A DNA stretch of 64,000 bases from Kitagawia praeruptora (Eukaryota > Streptophyta > Magnoliopsida > Apiales > Apiaceae), in contig CM075351.1 in NCBI GenBank assembly GCA_037693485.1, positions 102,008,001 through 102,072,000 of the forward strand, written 5' to 3'. Both the position numbers and the translations under genes were made by a program. Shown here piece by piece: positions 48,001 through 57,719 of the stretch; the stretch's first letter is position 1, and the number at the start of each line of letters is the position of its first letter. The notes beneath the pieces were generated by a model that saw only the letters and a program-made list of their open reading frames with translations, made no database searches and was not told the origin of the DNA.

Positions 48001-49440
48001 CCAGGTTTTTAACATGGCACAATCACACAAAATATAAGCATGGTATTGCATATAACCATGTTTTTTGAAAACCTGGGAAGATTGGGGTGTTAGAAGTGCC
48101 GATGGGCTGATGGCAGAAACACACATTTGTCAAAAATATTCCCAAGTAAAGATTTACAGACCAAGACCTTACGAGAAGCAGGCACTTCATTTTAAGCCCA
48201 TTCGCATTCTAAAACTAGCTTTATGTCTGTAGAGGTTGACCAAAATTGAAGGCAACCAAAAGAAGTCATGACCAGAGGTTAGCAAAAAAATATGCTTAGC
48301 AAAAAAACACATTTAGTGAAAAAAAAAAGAGGAAAAAAACACCTAAGATCACTGATCACATGATAACATATTTTTAGCAGATACCATGATATTTATTGAT
48401 GAGAACGAAAAACAAGTAAAATTTAATTATCACCTTAACTTTAAGTATAAACATAAACATATAATATTTACAATGGACTTACTTTCTTTTGTTAAAGTTT
48501 GTTCGACAGAACATCGAATGATCCAAATATCACCAGAACTTCAACAATACATAGACAACAAAAGTGGTCAACAAGAATGTAATTAATGCCTCACTGGGTC
48601 TACGAGTTAACTCACCGATTTTGACCGAGTTGCAGCCGGGTTAGGGTTCCAATCGATAGATCGAAGGTTGACCCTCTGATTCACACCAAGAATCGCCATT
48701 GACATCGGTAAAGCCATCATACAAACCGAACACTTCCTTGATAAAGCTTTGAACTCCGAGACACAATCAATTCCTTAAGCTAACATCAATACAATATTAT
48801 TACTCAAGAGACCCGATCCGAATACTTTTATTTAAAAAACTTGATTCGATTTTAGGCTTTTGGGGTCAGTTTTATTTGAAGAAACGGATCAGGGATGTAG
48901 TGTATGTGATGCTACAATGACGATTTGATGAAGAAGAGGTAAACGGCGATGGATTTTGACCAAAAAATTGTACGGGGCGGCTATGGTTTTTATTGCAACT
49001 CCAAAGAGGACGAAGTGGGGGGGTGAGAAGAGGAGGTGTTTGTAATTGAAGAGGTTTTTAATTAGGTCTGCACGTACAGATAAATGGGTCACTGAATATT
49101 TACATATATATATATATATTTAAAAAAAATCGCCTTATACGACTGTTTTAAAAGGCCAGATGCATATAATTGAACTTTATACGTCTGTTACAATATAACA
49201 GATGCATATAATTAAACTTTATACGTCTGTTGAAATATAACAGACGCAAATGATTCTTCGACAGTCGTATAAAATTACCTTATGCATCTGTTTAGGTCCA
49301 ACAGACGTATAAACATACCTCTTTCCAATATATACGTCTGTTTAATGTAGGACAGACGCATAAAACTACTTTATGCATCTGTTTCACTTGTAACAGATGC
49401 AAATGAGGAGACGCATATGGTAGTTTTTGTACTAGTGTTT
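45035..49440. mobile_element. CACTA transposon (CACTA-3) nested in pol, with TTT target duplication
   Basis: The element proper is 45038-49437 (4400 bp). Both ends match: cactagtacaaaa at the left and its complement ttttgtactagtg (allowing one mismatch) at the right. The target duplication is TTT at 45035-45037 and 49438-49440. Subterminal zones (about 45055-45360 and 49135-49415) carry many CAGACGCA/TGCGTCTG and CAGATGCA words in both orientations. No transposase ORF is present, so it is non-autonomous. The interior (45400-49100) is unassigned AT-rich sequence with a diverged direct duplication and perhaps captured gene pieces. Confidence 0.93.
47620..48115. repeat. Diverged direct duplication inside CACTA-3
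   Basis: Two adjacent segments of about 260-280 bp share gcatataaccaggtttttaa (47712 and 47992), aaaatataa.catgg.attgcatataacca and ttttttgaaaacctg, plus a preceding aaattgttaa.tctaatta. They are clearly related but carry many differences. Confidence 0.65.
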
Positions 49441-51431
49441 CTTGTGATAACACCCTCACTGTCAGTTTTATTCCTGAAAACCCATTTAGTACCAACAATG
49501 GATCTGTTCTTGGGCCTTGGTACAAGGGTCCACACTTCATTTCTGTCAAATTCATTTAGCTCTTCTTGCATTGCTGTTATCCAGTCAGCATCTTTAAGAG
49601 CTTCTTCCACTTTCTTTGGCTCAGTTTGTGACAAGAATGCATGAAACAGACATTCATTTGTTGTTGCACTTCTTGTCCTTACTTTTGCATCTGGATCACC
49701 AATAATTAAATCAGGTGTGTGTGACTTAGTCCATTTTCTTGCAGAAGGCAAATTGCTTCTGTCATCATGTGATCCTCCCCCTTGATCCATGCTCACCTGA
49801 TTTTCTTGGTGCCTCTCTTCATTTTCTGATGCTCCCCCTGAATGTGACTGCTCAGAATTATCAACAGAGTTTGAATCAACAGAGTTTGATTCAGAATTAT
49901 CAACTGAGTCACTATCAGTGTTTGAATTATCACTTTGATGTGATTCTTCATGCTCCCCCTCAACTGGTTCTTCCCTTGTTTCTGATTGAAGAGTTTCTTC
50001 AGTATTTACCAGTAGAGGTTCAGAGTTTAGATCAACAGAGTTTGTAAGATCAGTCTGATCAGAGTTTACTTTTTCAGAGAATAAATCTTCATTTTCAAAG
50101 TGCAGTTGATCATGTTCATTGACATCTTCAAGTCCAGTTATTTTCTTGTCATCAAATGACACATGAATTGATTCCATGATCACTCTGGTTCTCAGATTAT
50201 AAACTCTGAATGCCTTAGTTGACAGTGGATAGCCAACAAAAATTCCTTCATCTGCCTTTAGGTCAAATTTGGTCAACTGTTCAGGATGAGTCTTCAACAC
50301 AAAACACTTGCATCCAAAAATATGAAAATATTTTAGATTTGGCTTCTTCTTTTTCACCATTTCATATGGTGTTTTACCATGCTTATTGATCAGTGTTGCA
50401 TTTTGATTAAAACAAGCAGTTTGAACTGCTTCTGCCCAGAAGTATGTTGGCAATTTTGCTTCATCTAACATGGTTCTAGCAGCTTCTATCAAGGTTCTGT
50501 TCTTTCTCTCCACTACACCATTTTGTTGTGGAGTGCCAGGTGCAGAAAACTCTTGTTTGATTCCTTTACTCTTGCAAAATTCTTCCATTGATGAATTCCT
50601 GAATTCAGTTCCATTGTCACTTCTGATTATCTTCACTTGATTTTCTGACCCTTTGTCCAGTTGTAATATATGTTCTGTCAGTGTTAATGCAGTTTCATCC
50701 TTCTTTGCAAGAAAATATACCCATGTGAATCTGGTATATTCATCAACAATGACTAGAGCATATTTCTTCTTTCCAAGAGACATCACATTCACTGGTCCAA
50801 AAAGGTCAACATGTAGGAGATGATAAGGATCAACAATTGAAGACTCAGATTTGCTTTTGAAGGAGACTTTTCTCTGTTTGGCCTTTTGACAAGAATCACA
50901 TAGGCCTTCTACATTCAGCAAAGACCTTGGTAGACCTCTTACAAGATCATTCTTTATTAGCTCATTGATGTTGTTCAGGTTCAAATGAGAGAGTTTCTTG
51001 TGCCACTTCCAACTCTCTTCATTGGACATTCTTGTTGATAGACACACTGCTTTGCCATCAGTGTTTGTTGACAATTTTATTTCATAGATGTTATTGTGTC
51101 TGTTTCCAACTAGAGCAACTTTCCCTGTAGATTTACTGATCACTTGACAATATTCAGGCAGAAAATCCACATGATATCCTCTGTCACAGATTTGACTCAC
51201 AGATAGCAGATCATGCTTGAGTCCTGGAACCAGAGCTACATTTGTGATGATGACACTCCCAAGATTAATATTGCCATATCCCAGAGTATGTCCTATGTTG
51301 CCATCTCCATAGGAAACTTTTGGGCCAGCCTTCTCCTCATACTCTGATAGCAGGGCTTTATTTCCTGTCATGTGTCCTGAACATCCACTGTCCACGACTA
51401 GGGTACTGACCCTGTTGCCCTGCAAACACAA
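49438..51431 (-). pseudogene. pol: pol, part 1: protease and integrase (truncated by CACTA insertion)
   Basis: This frame reads toward the CACTA junction at 49438 and would run on to a stop at 49371 inside the transposon. Numbered from 51431: the aspartic protease motif is VVDSGCSGHMTG (DSG at 14-16). The integrase zinc-binding residues are His144, His149, Cys178 and Cys181. The catalytic triad is Asp209 (HVDLFGP), Asp272 (SDNGTEF) and Glu308 (QQNGVVERK). GKTPYEMVKKKKP and FGCKCFVL follow, as in Copia. The open stretch begins with TTG, not ATG, and lies in the +1 frame relative to gag, so expression must have needed frameshifting, splicing or re-initiation. Confidence 0.92.
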
Positions 51432-51435
51432 ACAA

Positions 51436-53673
51436 TCACTGATTATTAGTTTTAAGGATCCATACTTGCTTGGATCCTTTGGCTTTCTTGATTCTGTTAG
51501 CTTTTGCAGCGGAATTCACATTATCAGAGTTTAAGCTAACTTTTTCAGAGTTTACATTTGCAGAGTTTACTTTCGCCCATTTCAAATTTGGCTTGGGTTC
51601 ATAGTAATTATAGTAAATAGCATGATAATCTTTGCAAGTGTAAATAGAATGCCATGTACTTCCACAGTGTTTACATAAAGTCTGTGGTCTAGTTCTCACA
51701 TAATCATTTTTAACTGCAGTTTTAGAGGGCAAAGAATTAATGTTCTTATTCTTACTGCAGAAACTAGCAAGATGATTAGTGCTACCACAATTAAAGCATG
51801 TTTTTCTAGGAGCTAATGAAGCAAGCATTGGCTTAATTCCTGATGTTATGCCTACCTTTCCATTTTTGTTTTTCTTTGGCATTCTCTGTTTGTTGACAGA
51901 TTTTATCTCCTTAAGCTTATGCTTGAGTTGTTTATCTGTCATTAAACCAATGTTAGCCTCTTTAACAAAAGTCTTAGCATATGATTCTTTAATAACCTTT
52001 TTCTCAGCTTCAGTCTTAGGTCCACCTATTCCCATGACATTACCTTCAGATGAACGATGTGGTCTAACTTTTACCAATTTTTCGAATCTAAGTTCATCTC
52101 CTTCAGAGTAACCTAGACCTACTGTATCTAACTGAAACACTTCTTGAGTATCTTTACCAGAGTGTGTCCAAGTTTTAATGATGTGTTTAGTATCCTCCAA
52201 TTCAGATTCTAGTTGCTTATACTTACCTAGCAACTCCTGTTCAATAAACACTGCATCATCTCTCTCTTTCTGAATTTTATTCATGTTTTCTAGCTGTTCC
52301 TCAACAAGTTTATTTCTATCTTTGAGTTGAGAGCACTCATTTTTTATCCTCTCATTTTCTAAAGTCTGATCCCTATAACTGATATGCAATGCTTTAAGAT
52401 AAATTCTCAATTCAGTTATATTATCAGTATTATAAGCATAGGTAGTTGGGGGTACCTTGAGATCATCATCTTCATTTTGAGTAGTAGCCATGAGTGCATA
52501 GTTGACTTCCTCATCTGAATCTGAAGTGTCTGCCCAATCTCTGCCTTTGGTGTAGAGTGCCTTTTCAGTTTTACCCTTCTTACACTCAGGAGCATAGTGA
52601 CCCATCTCCTTACACTTGTAGCATTGAATTTCAGACTTATCTTTCTTAACAGATTTGAAGTCCTTTCCCTCAGATTTCTTGAAATTCTTCTTGTCAGACT
52701 TAGAGTAGTCCTTGGAGAATCTCTTTCCCTTCTTGAAGTTCTTGAATCCCATCTTCTTGAAGGTCTTTACCATTAATGCAGCCATTTGCATCATCTCTTC
52801 ATCATCTTCAGAATCAGATGTTCCATCTGTGTTTGAGTCAACATCAGTGTTTGATGACTCACTTTCTGAGTGTATGACTAAAGCTTTTCCTTTTTCCTTT
52901 TTCCTTGATGCTTCCTTCTTTGATGGTTTCTCCTCAACCTTAAGAGCAACAGACTTTGACTTTCTACTTGATCTTTTGTTTCTCTGCTCCAATTCCAATT
53001 CATGGGTTTTGAGCAGTCCATAAATTTCATCAATCTCTGTTTCACCAAGTTCATAATTATCTCTTATAGTGGTTGTTTTCACATCCCACTTTTTAGGTAG
53101 AGAAAGAAGAAACTTGAGATTTGAGTCTTCTAAATCATACTCTTTGTTAACCAATGACAAATCATTGAGCAGTTTACAGAATCTGTCAAATGTTTCTGTC
53201 ATGGTTTCTTCAGACTTTGCCTCAAAATGCTCATACTCCTGAGTGAGTATGTTTCTTCTGTTTTTCTTGATTGTAGGAGTTCCTTGACACCTAACCTCAA
53301 GTGCATCCCATATTTCCTTTGCAGTTGTGCAATTAATCACTTTATTAGACATAACATTGTCTAAAGCACTATGTAGTAAATGTCTTACTTTTGCATCCTT
53401 TGCAATAGATGAAAGATCCTCAACAGTTAGATCTTTCTTTTCTTTTGGAATGACCTTTGATTCCTCACCAGCAGCAGCAGCAGATAACTTTGTAGGTTTG
53501 TGAGGACCTTCATAAATTCTATCAAGGTATTCTAGATCTGTAGCCTCCAGAAACATGGTCATCTTAACTTTCCAAATTGCATACTCTAATGGCCTAAGTA
53601 TAGGAACCCTAATTGTTTCATACCTACTAACAGTAGTAGGAGCTTTCTCAGATGGTGGAGGTATCTCTGCCAT
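51436..53673 (-). CDS. gag: gag polyprotein of the Sirevirus-like element, 745 aa
   Basis: The ATG at 53673 lies 48 bp inside the PBS. Residues about 20-230 show the plant Copia gag core (LEYAIWKVKMTMFLEA, IWDALEVRCQGT, LLSLPKKWD, the UBN2/DUF4219 type). A basic, Ser-rich linker follows. Three CCHC zinc knuckles of the C-x2-C-x4-H-x4-C form are visible at 351-364, 626-639 and 667-680. Residues about 425-505 look like a coiled coil. Near the C-terminus, repeated NSE/NSD/NSA words (about 703-721) arise from the aaactctg-type DNA motif. The frame is intact and ends 5 bp before the pol open stretch. It would form the particle core. Confidence 0.93.
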   Translation of the reverse strand: MAEIPPPSEKAPTTVSRYETIRVPILRPLEYAIWKVKMTMFLEATDLEYLDRIYEGPHKPTKLSAAAAGEESKVIPKEKKDLTVEDLSSIAKDAKVRHLLHSALDNVMSNKVINCTTAKEIWDALEVRCQGTPTIKKNRRNILTQEYEHFEAKSEETMTETFDRFCKLLNDLSLVNKEYDLEDSNLKFLLSLPKKWDVKTTTIRDNYELGETEIDEIYGLLKTHELELEQRNKRSSRKSKSVALKVEEKPSKKEASRKKEKGKALVIHSESESSNTDVDSNTDGTSDSEDDEEMMQMAALMVKTFKKMGFKNFKKGKRFSKDYSKSDKKNFKKSEGKDFKSVKKDKSEIQCYKCKEMGHYAPECKKGKTEKALYTKGRDWADTSDSDEEVNYALMATTQNEDDDLKVPPTTYAYNTDNITELRIYLKALHISYRDQTLENERIKNECSQLKDRNKLVEEQLENMNKIQKERDDAVFIEQELLGKYKQLESELEDTKHIIKTWTHSGKDTQEVFQLDTVGLGYSEGDELRFEKLVKVRPHRSSEGNVMGIGGPKTEAEKKVIKESYAKTFVKEANIGLMTDKQLKHKLKEIKSVNKQRMPKKNKNGKVGITSGIKPMLASLAPRKTCFNCGSTNHLASFCSKNKNINSLPSKTAVKNDYVRTRPQTLCKHCGSTWHSIYTCKDYHAIYYNYYEPKPNLKWAKVNSANVNSEKVSLNSDNVNSAAKANRIKKAKGSKQVWILKTNNQ

Positions 53674-53720
53674 TGATTACTATTATGTTTGGATCTTTAA
53701 CTGTAATAAAGTAACAGATT

Positions 53721-53733
53721 GGCTCTGATACCA
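53721..53733 (-). other. Primer binding site of the Sirevirus-like element
   Basis: On the minus strand TGGTATCAGAGCC begins two bases after the 5' LTR end. It is complementary to the 3' end of initiator-Met tRNA. Confidence 0.93.
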
Positions 53734-53735
53734 CT

Positions 53736-54250
53736 TGTTAGGTCGAATTCATAATAGTTAATCAAATACTGTATGAGTAACTTAACAAGAACGCACTGTT
53801 TAATACTTAAAAACTGTTTGGAATTAACAATTCCTCTCTCAGTGATGTAAAATATCACAGAGAGCTGCTTAGGTTACAATCAATGAATTTCTCAATGTTT
53901 GTTCCCCTTCTAGGGTTAACCTAACTGTATTTATATAACATACAGCTTCGTACAATCAGTAATTGATTCTCCTATAATTAAGCTATACAATTGATATCAA
54001 TCACGATTGCTCCAGTCTTCCAAGTCAACTCAATCTCTTTGACAGCTTTCCAATCTTCAAAGATATTGCTTCCAAATTTATCTTGTATCAATCTTCAAAC
54101 ACTGTTGACTCTTCAGACAATACCGCTACAGAGTTTAACAATCTCTGTTGCGCTTCCAGTCAGTGTTTAACTAAACTCTGACTGCTTCCAGCTAAACTCT
54201 GTTTTGTCACTATAGCTTCCAAACACTGTTCTCATCAATCATTTCTAACA
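53736..54250 (-). repeat. 5' LTR of the Sirevirus-like element
   Basis: It is 515 bp and collinear with 37625-38139 at 510 identical positions by eye. It is followed by the target duplication TTAAA and the continuing unit sequence tatatgcatgtaaaa. Confidence 0.95.
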
Positions 54251-55789
54251 TTAAATATATGCATGTAAAATAATTTTACCACAAAAAGATGATAGTATTT
54301 TATACATCTTTTATATACATCAAAAAGTAAAAGTACATTTTTTAAGATAAATGTCAAAAGTATTCATTTAGCATTATATTCATTTATAAAGAAATGAAAG
54401 ATATTATCTTATTGATAATATAATTGTAGATTTATTTATTTCAATTTTATCTTATACTCCCTCCGTCCAATAGTATAATACCAATAGTATAATACATGTC
54501 CATTTCAATTTACAATATAAATTTGTGATCATTTTTCCTAAATTATCCTTTTTGAAAATTGTATAGTTACTAATGAGTAGTGACCAAGAGTATTAAATAG
54601 GTCATATTCTTAAGATTCGTAATTTTTTCAAAAGAGATATTGGGTGACAAGGGAATAATCAACATTAAGAAAGTGAAAAAAAATTATAAACCAAAGGTAG
54701 TTGTACCGAACAAATTATAGAAAAAAAACTTGACAACAAAAAATCAATTATATATCCATATAAACTAGTAAAAAGTTGCATAAATTCTATATATATGATT
54801 TTACAAAATCATTCGCATAATTTTCATATAACTTTTTCTCCTCAAAATGATAAAATTTGAGAGGAGAAAATCAGAGAAAAACTCACTTTTCTGGTTAGCA
54901 AATAACTTCATCCCATTTTTCTTTTGAATGAGTTTTTCTTTTGATTTACATAAAAATATACCAATAACAAAACTAAAACAAACTGACAAATAAATAAAAC
55001 ACAAAATAAAATAAATATACATTTAGTGGATATGTGTCTTCGTCAAATATCAAAAATGAAGAAATGGAATGATGCCCAGATAGTATCCTTATAATATAGA
55101 TGATAAACACTATTAAATTAATGTATATGTTATAAAAACAAGAAACTTAAAACATTGAAAAAGAACAAAGTGAAGTTTAAGAAGAAAAGTTAAATCATCT
55201 TCAGCTCACCAAATTTGTAAAAATAGTTAATTGTATAACCCGGACAAAACCGAACACCGCTTCACTCGATAATTGCATAAAATTTAAATCAACGAGAAGT
55301 GCCTAAAAACGAGAACATAGATAAACACCTCCTGCGCACTATTTAAGGTTAGGAGGGAAGTTTCCACTGTCTTAAACCCATTCTTAAATCTTATACCAAA
55401 AAACATATGAGATGCATGTATATTTAGTTAACTTCCTGATTACTACAAACCTAGCATCTTTATAAAACTTCTGGCAATACAGTTTGTTCTAACATTTACA
55501 TAATTATAATTTAAAAAAATCCTGTACATACTTGAGCATACAAGATTCAGACAGGACAATTCTGACTTATGACATATTGACATGTAATATTACATTACAA
55601 TTATTGAAATGCCATTATAAAGGGAGTACACATTACTGCAAAATAAATGAAGTAACAAGAACCAAATTGTATCGCCAATTTCATCTTTTCAATGGCCTGT
55701 GTTGTACTGAGCTACTATTACGCCTATATGGAAGGCAATAAGCAATATTAGGACTTACCTTAAGCTTTCTGAGAGAAAAGAATGAAATC

Positions 55790-56700
55790 AACCTACAGGC
55801 CCTTGACATTCTCTGTAAAGCTCATTCTCTTGGACATTAATCTTCAACCCAACAGAGCTTATATAGGTGCGTAATTTTGCAGAATAGAAAAGTGTGCATC
55901 ATCTGCAGACCCGTCGAATATAACTCTAGTTGGATAGGGTAAAGAAAACTTTGCAGAATTTCACGCCAAATATATAAGTAAATCATTTTAGCAGATGATA
56001 GATATAAATTAACTGAATAATACAAACATATTTTAAACGATCAGTTGAGTTATTTTACCAATAAGCCCATATTTACGCAAGAAATTCGCTGCAAGTTGCG
56101 AACAAAAATAGATGTAATTTTAAACAACGTGGTGCAGCACTTCACTTGGCCTGCTCCAAAATGCTGATCAGACAATTGAACTGGCAAAGCCCGAACAGGA
56201 ATATATTTACAGAAAGCACAGAAGTAACCCCGGATGCATTTTTGCATAAGGCACAGAGTTACTCCCAGAATTGATGACATAATTTATATGTACATACATA
56301 TGAGGGCCCGAATGGATCACAATTGTGAGAGCATCACGAGTCAAACATGACTCCGCATATATCTTAAATAATTTTTTCTCTTCAGCATCCCAGTCATACC
56401 TGACAAATTGAATATATGTAGATAGATGATTTTCACAAGCATATAGCCAACCAACAGGTGATAAGGAATTACCCAAAATGAAAGTATATGTAAGTACGAA
56501 TCACATCGAGCGACGGTGAAAAGAACTACCTGAATCGAGTGATGGTGAAAAGGGGAAGCGAGACCAAGACGGAGAGAGACGGAGACGATGACGGAGATGA
56601 GCGGCTCTCTTTTGTCTCTATCTTCTTCTCTCCTCCTCTACTCTCTACAGCTCTCTTCTCTCTCCTCTCGAGTTTTCAGATCTGAAAAATGAAAACCCAG
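55790..56700 (-). pseudogene. Captured plant gene fragments (unidentified)
   Basis: On the minus strand the order is: a purine-rich leader (56700-56560, many GAGAGA/GGAGAAG runs, typical of a plant 5' UTR), a CAG splice-acceptor-like site, then YDWDAEEKKLFKIYAES and ALTIVIHSGPHM (about 56400-56290). Next comes IPVRALPVQLSDQHFGAGQ (about 56215-56150). Further on, in shifting frames, are LPYPTRVIFDGSADDAHFSI (about 55945-55885) and VGLKINVQENELYRECQGP (about 55850-55795). These look like real but fragmented coding sequence with introns between. I do not recognise the parent gene. No full-length frame survives. Confidence 0.45.
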
Positions 56701-57058
56701 AAATCAGTATATACACATCACATACAGCATACACATACAGAAATATCCAACCAATAAATTACTTGTGAACAAATTGAGCCCAAGAAATAGAACCAACCAA
56801 TAAATTGAACCCAGTAAATTATTTAGTTTGAATATAGAGAAGTCGATTGATTGAGTATGATATTGAGAAAAGGGGTTAGGGTTCTTGGGAAAGGGGGAGG
56901 AGCGGGTTATGTCTTGTGTTGTGTTCTTAGATTTTGGTTTTATGTTGATGAGTTTTTAGTTTTTGAAGTTATGTTTAATTTTAGTTTTTAGTTTTAGGTG
57001 GGAAATTTTGGTTTTGGGGAAATTTTCGTCTAAGGGAGGGAGAATTCTAGAAGATTAA

Positions 57059-57276
57059 GGGGGTGTTTGGGGGAGCTTATTTCCAGAATAAGTCAACTTA
57101 TTTTAAGCCAATGTTAGAGATTCCTAACATTCCAACTTATTTTCCAACTTATTTTTGGAACTTATGAAATCTCAAACATACATTAAACACAACCATAAAA
57201 ACAAATTATCAAAATATGAAATTTTTACCCGAAAATAAGTTATAAGTCGGGACTTATAAGGTGAGCCAAACACCAC
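57059..57276. mobile_element. MITE with GGGTGTTTGG terminal inverted repeats
   Basis: The left end gggggtgtttgggggagctt and the right end ataaggtgagccaaacacca are imperfect inverted repeats, followed inward by matching cttattt/aaaataag stretches over about 218 bp. Ends of this kind are common in hAT- and PIF-type plant MITEs. A clean target duplication could not be fixed. Confidence 0.55.
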
Positions 57277-57475
57277 CTAAAATTTTGGTTAATTGGGAAA
57301 GACAGGCGGGGCAAAAAAATTTTGGAGACATCTTTAACATCGGTAGGCAGGATTACCAATGTCTAAATAACTAAAGACATCGGTTTTATTTTCATTGATG
57401 TTAAAATAGTTTTTTAAGATCGATTTTATTTTAATCGATGTTAAAGACATGTATATTAACAAATTTTTAGTAGTG

Positions 57476-57719
57476 ATTATATGGACTAGTAATTTTCATT
57501 AATTTCCTCCTTCAATCAAGTACTCTCTCTAATACACTCTCTCTTAACGGTCATATTTTCATATTTTCTGATTCCTACTGGCCATTACAAAATTTTCAAA
57601 TTTTTAAGTGCTCTATCCGATATTAATTTTTTCAAATTTTCTAATTTTTGGCCATAACAAAATTTTTTTAAAAAAAATATTATGTACAAAAACGTAGTAA
57701 AAGTGCTACTTCCTATAAC
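57476..57719. other. Unassigned AT-rich sequence between CACTA-4 and the CACTA-2 array
   Basis: No ORF and no clear repeat are seen beyond two similar catattttc / aaaattttcaaatttt stretches. It may be interior sequence of CACTA-2 into which CACTA-4 inserted. Confidence 0.4.

Larger units (their letters stand above)
37620..54255 (-). mobile_element. Sirevirus-like Ty1/Copia retrotransposon, 16.6 kb, with TTAAA target duplication
   Basis: The element proper is 37625-54250 on the minus strand. It has 515-bp LTRs at both ends (TG...CA), target duplications TTAAA at 37620-37624 and 54251-54255, a tRNA-iMet PBS and a polypurine tract. Order in its own direction: LTR, gag, protease-integrase, RT-RNase H, a 1.7 kb spacer, a long third ORF, PPT, LTR. 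Integrase before RT marks Copia. The large gag with three zinc knuckles, and an extra ORF after pol, fit the Sirevirus (SIRE1/Maximus) lineage. Five LTR differences in 515 positions indicate a young insertion. A CACTA element at 45038-49437 breaks pol, so this copy cannot be autonomous. Confidence 0.92.
55190..57475 (-). mobile_element. CACTA fragment (CACTA-4) with captured gene-like sequence
   Basis: Unit sequence breaks off after gaagtttaagaagaaaag at 55189. The segment ends at 57475 with aaatttttagtagtg, whose complement CACTACTAAAAATTTG is a CACTA terminus. Upstream are subterminal taacatcgg / aatcgatgttaa words (57330-57450). The left terminus is missing, so the element is truncated. 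The interior (55780-56700) looks like parts of a plant gene on the minus strand, described separately. A MITE is nested at 57059-57276. Confidence 0.65.

Noticed and set aside
48386..48586. 66-codon plus-strand ORF in CACTA-3
   Set aside because: It is short and isolated, with AT-rich composition like its surroundings and no recognisable domain.
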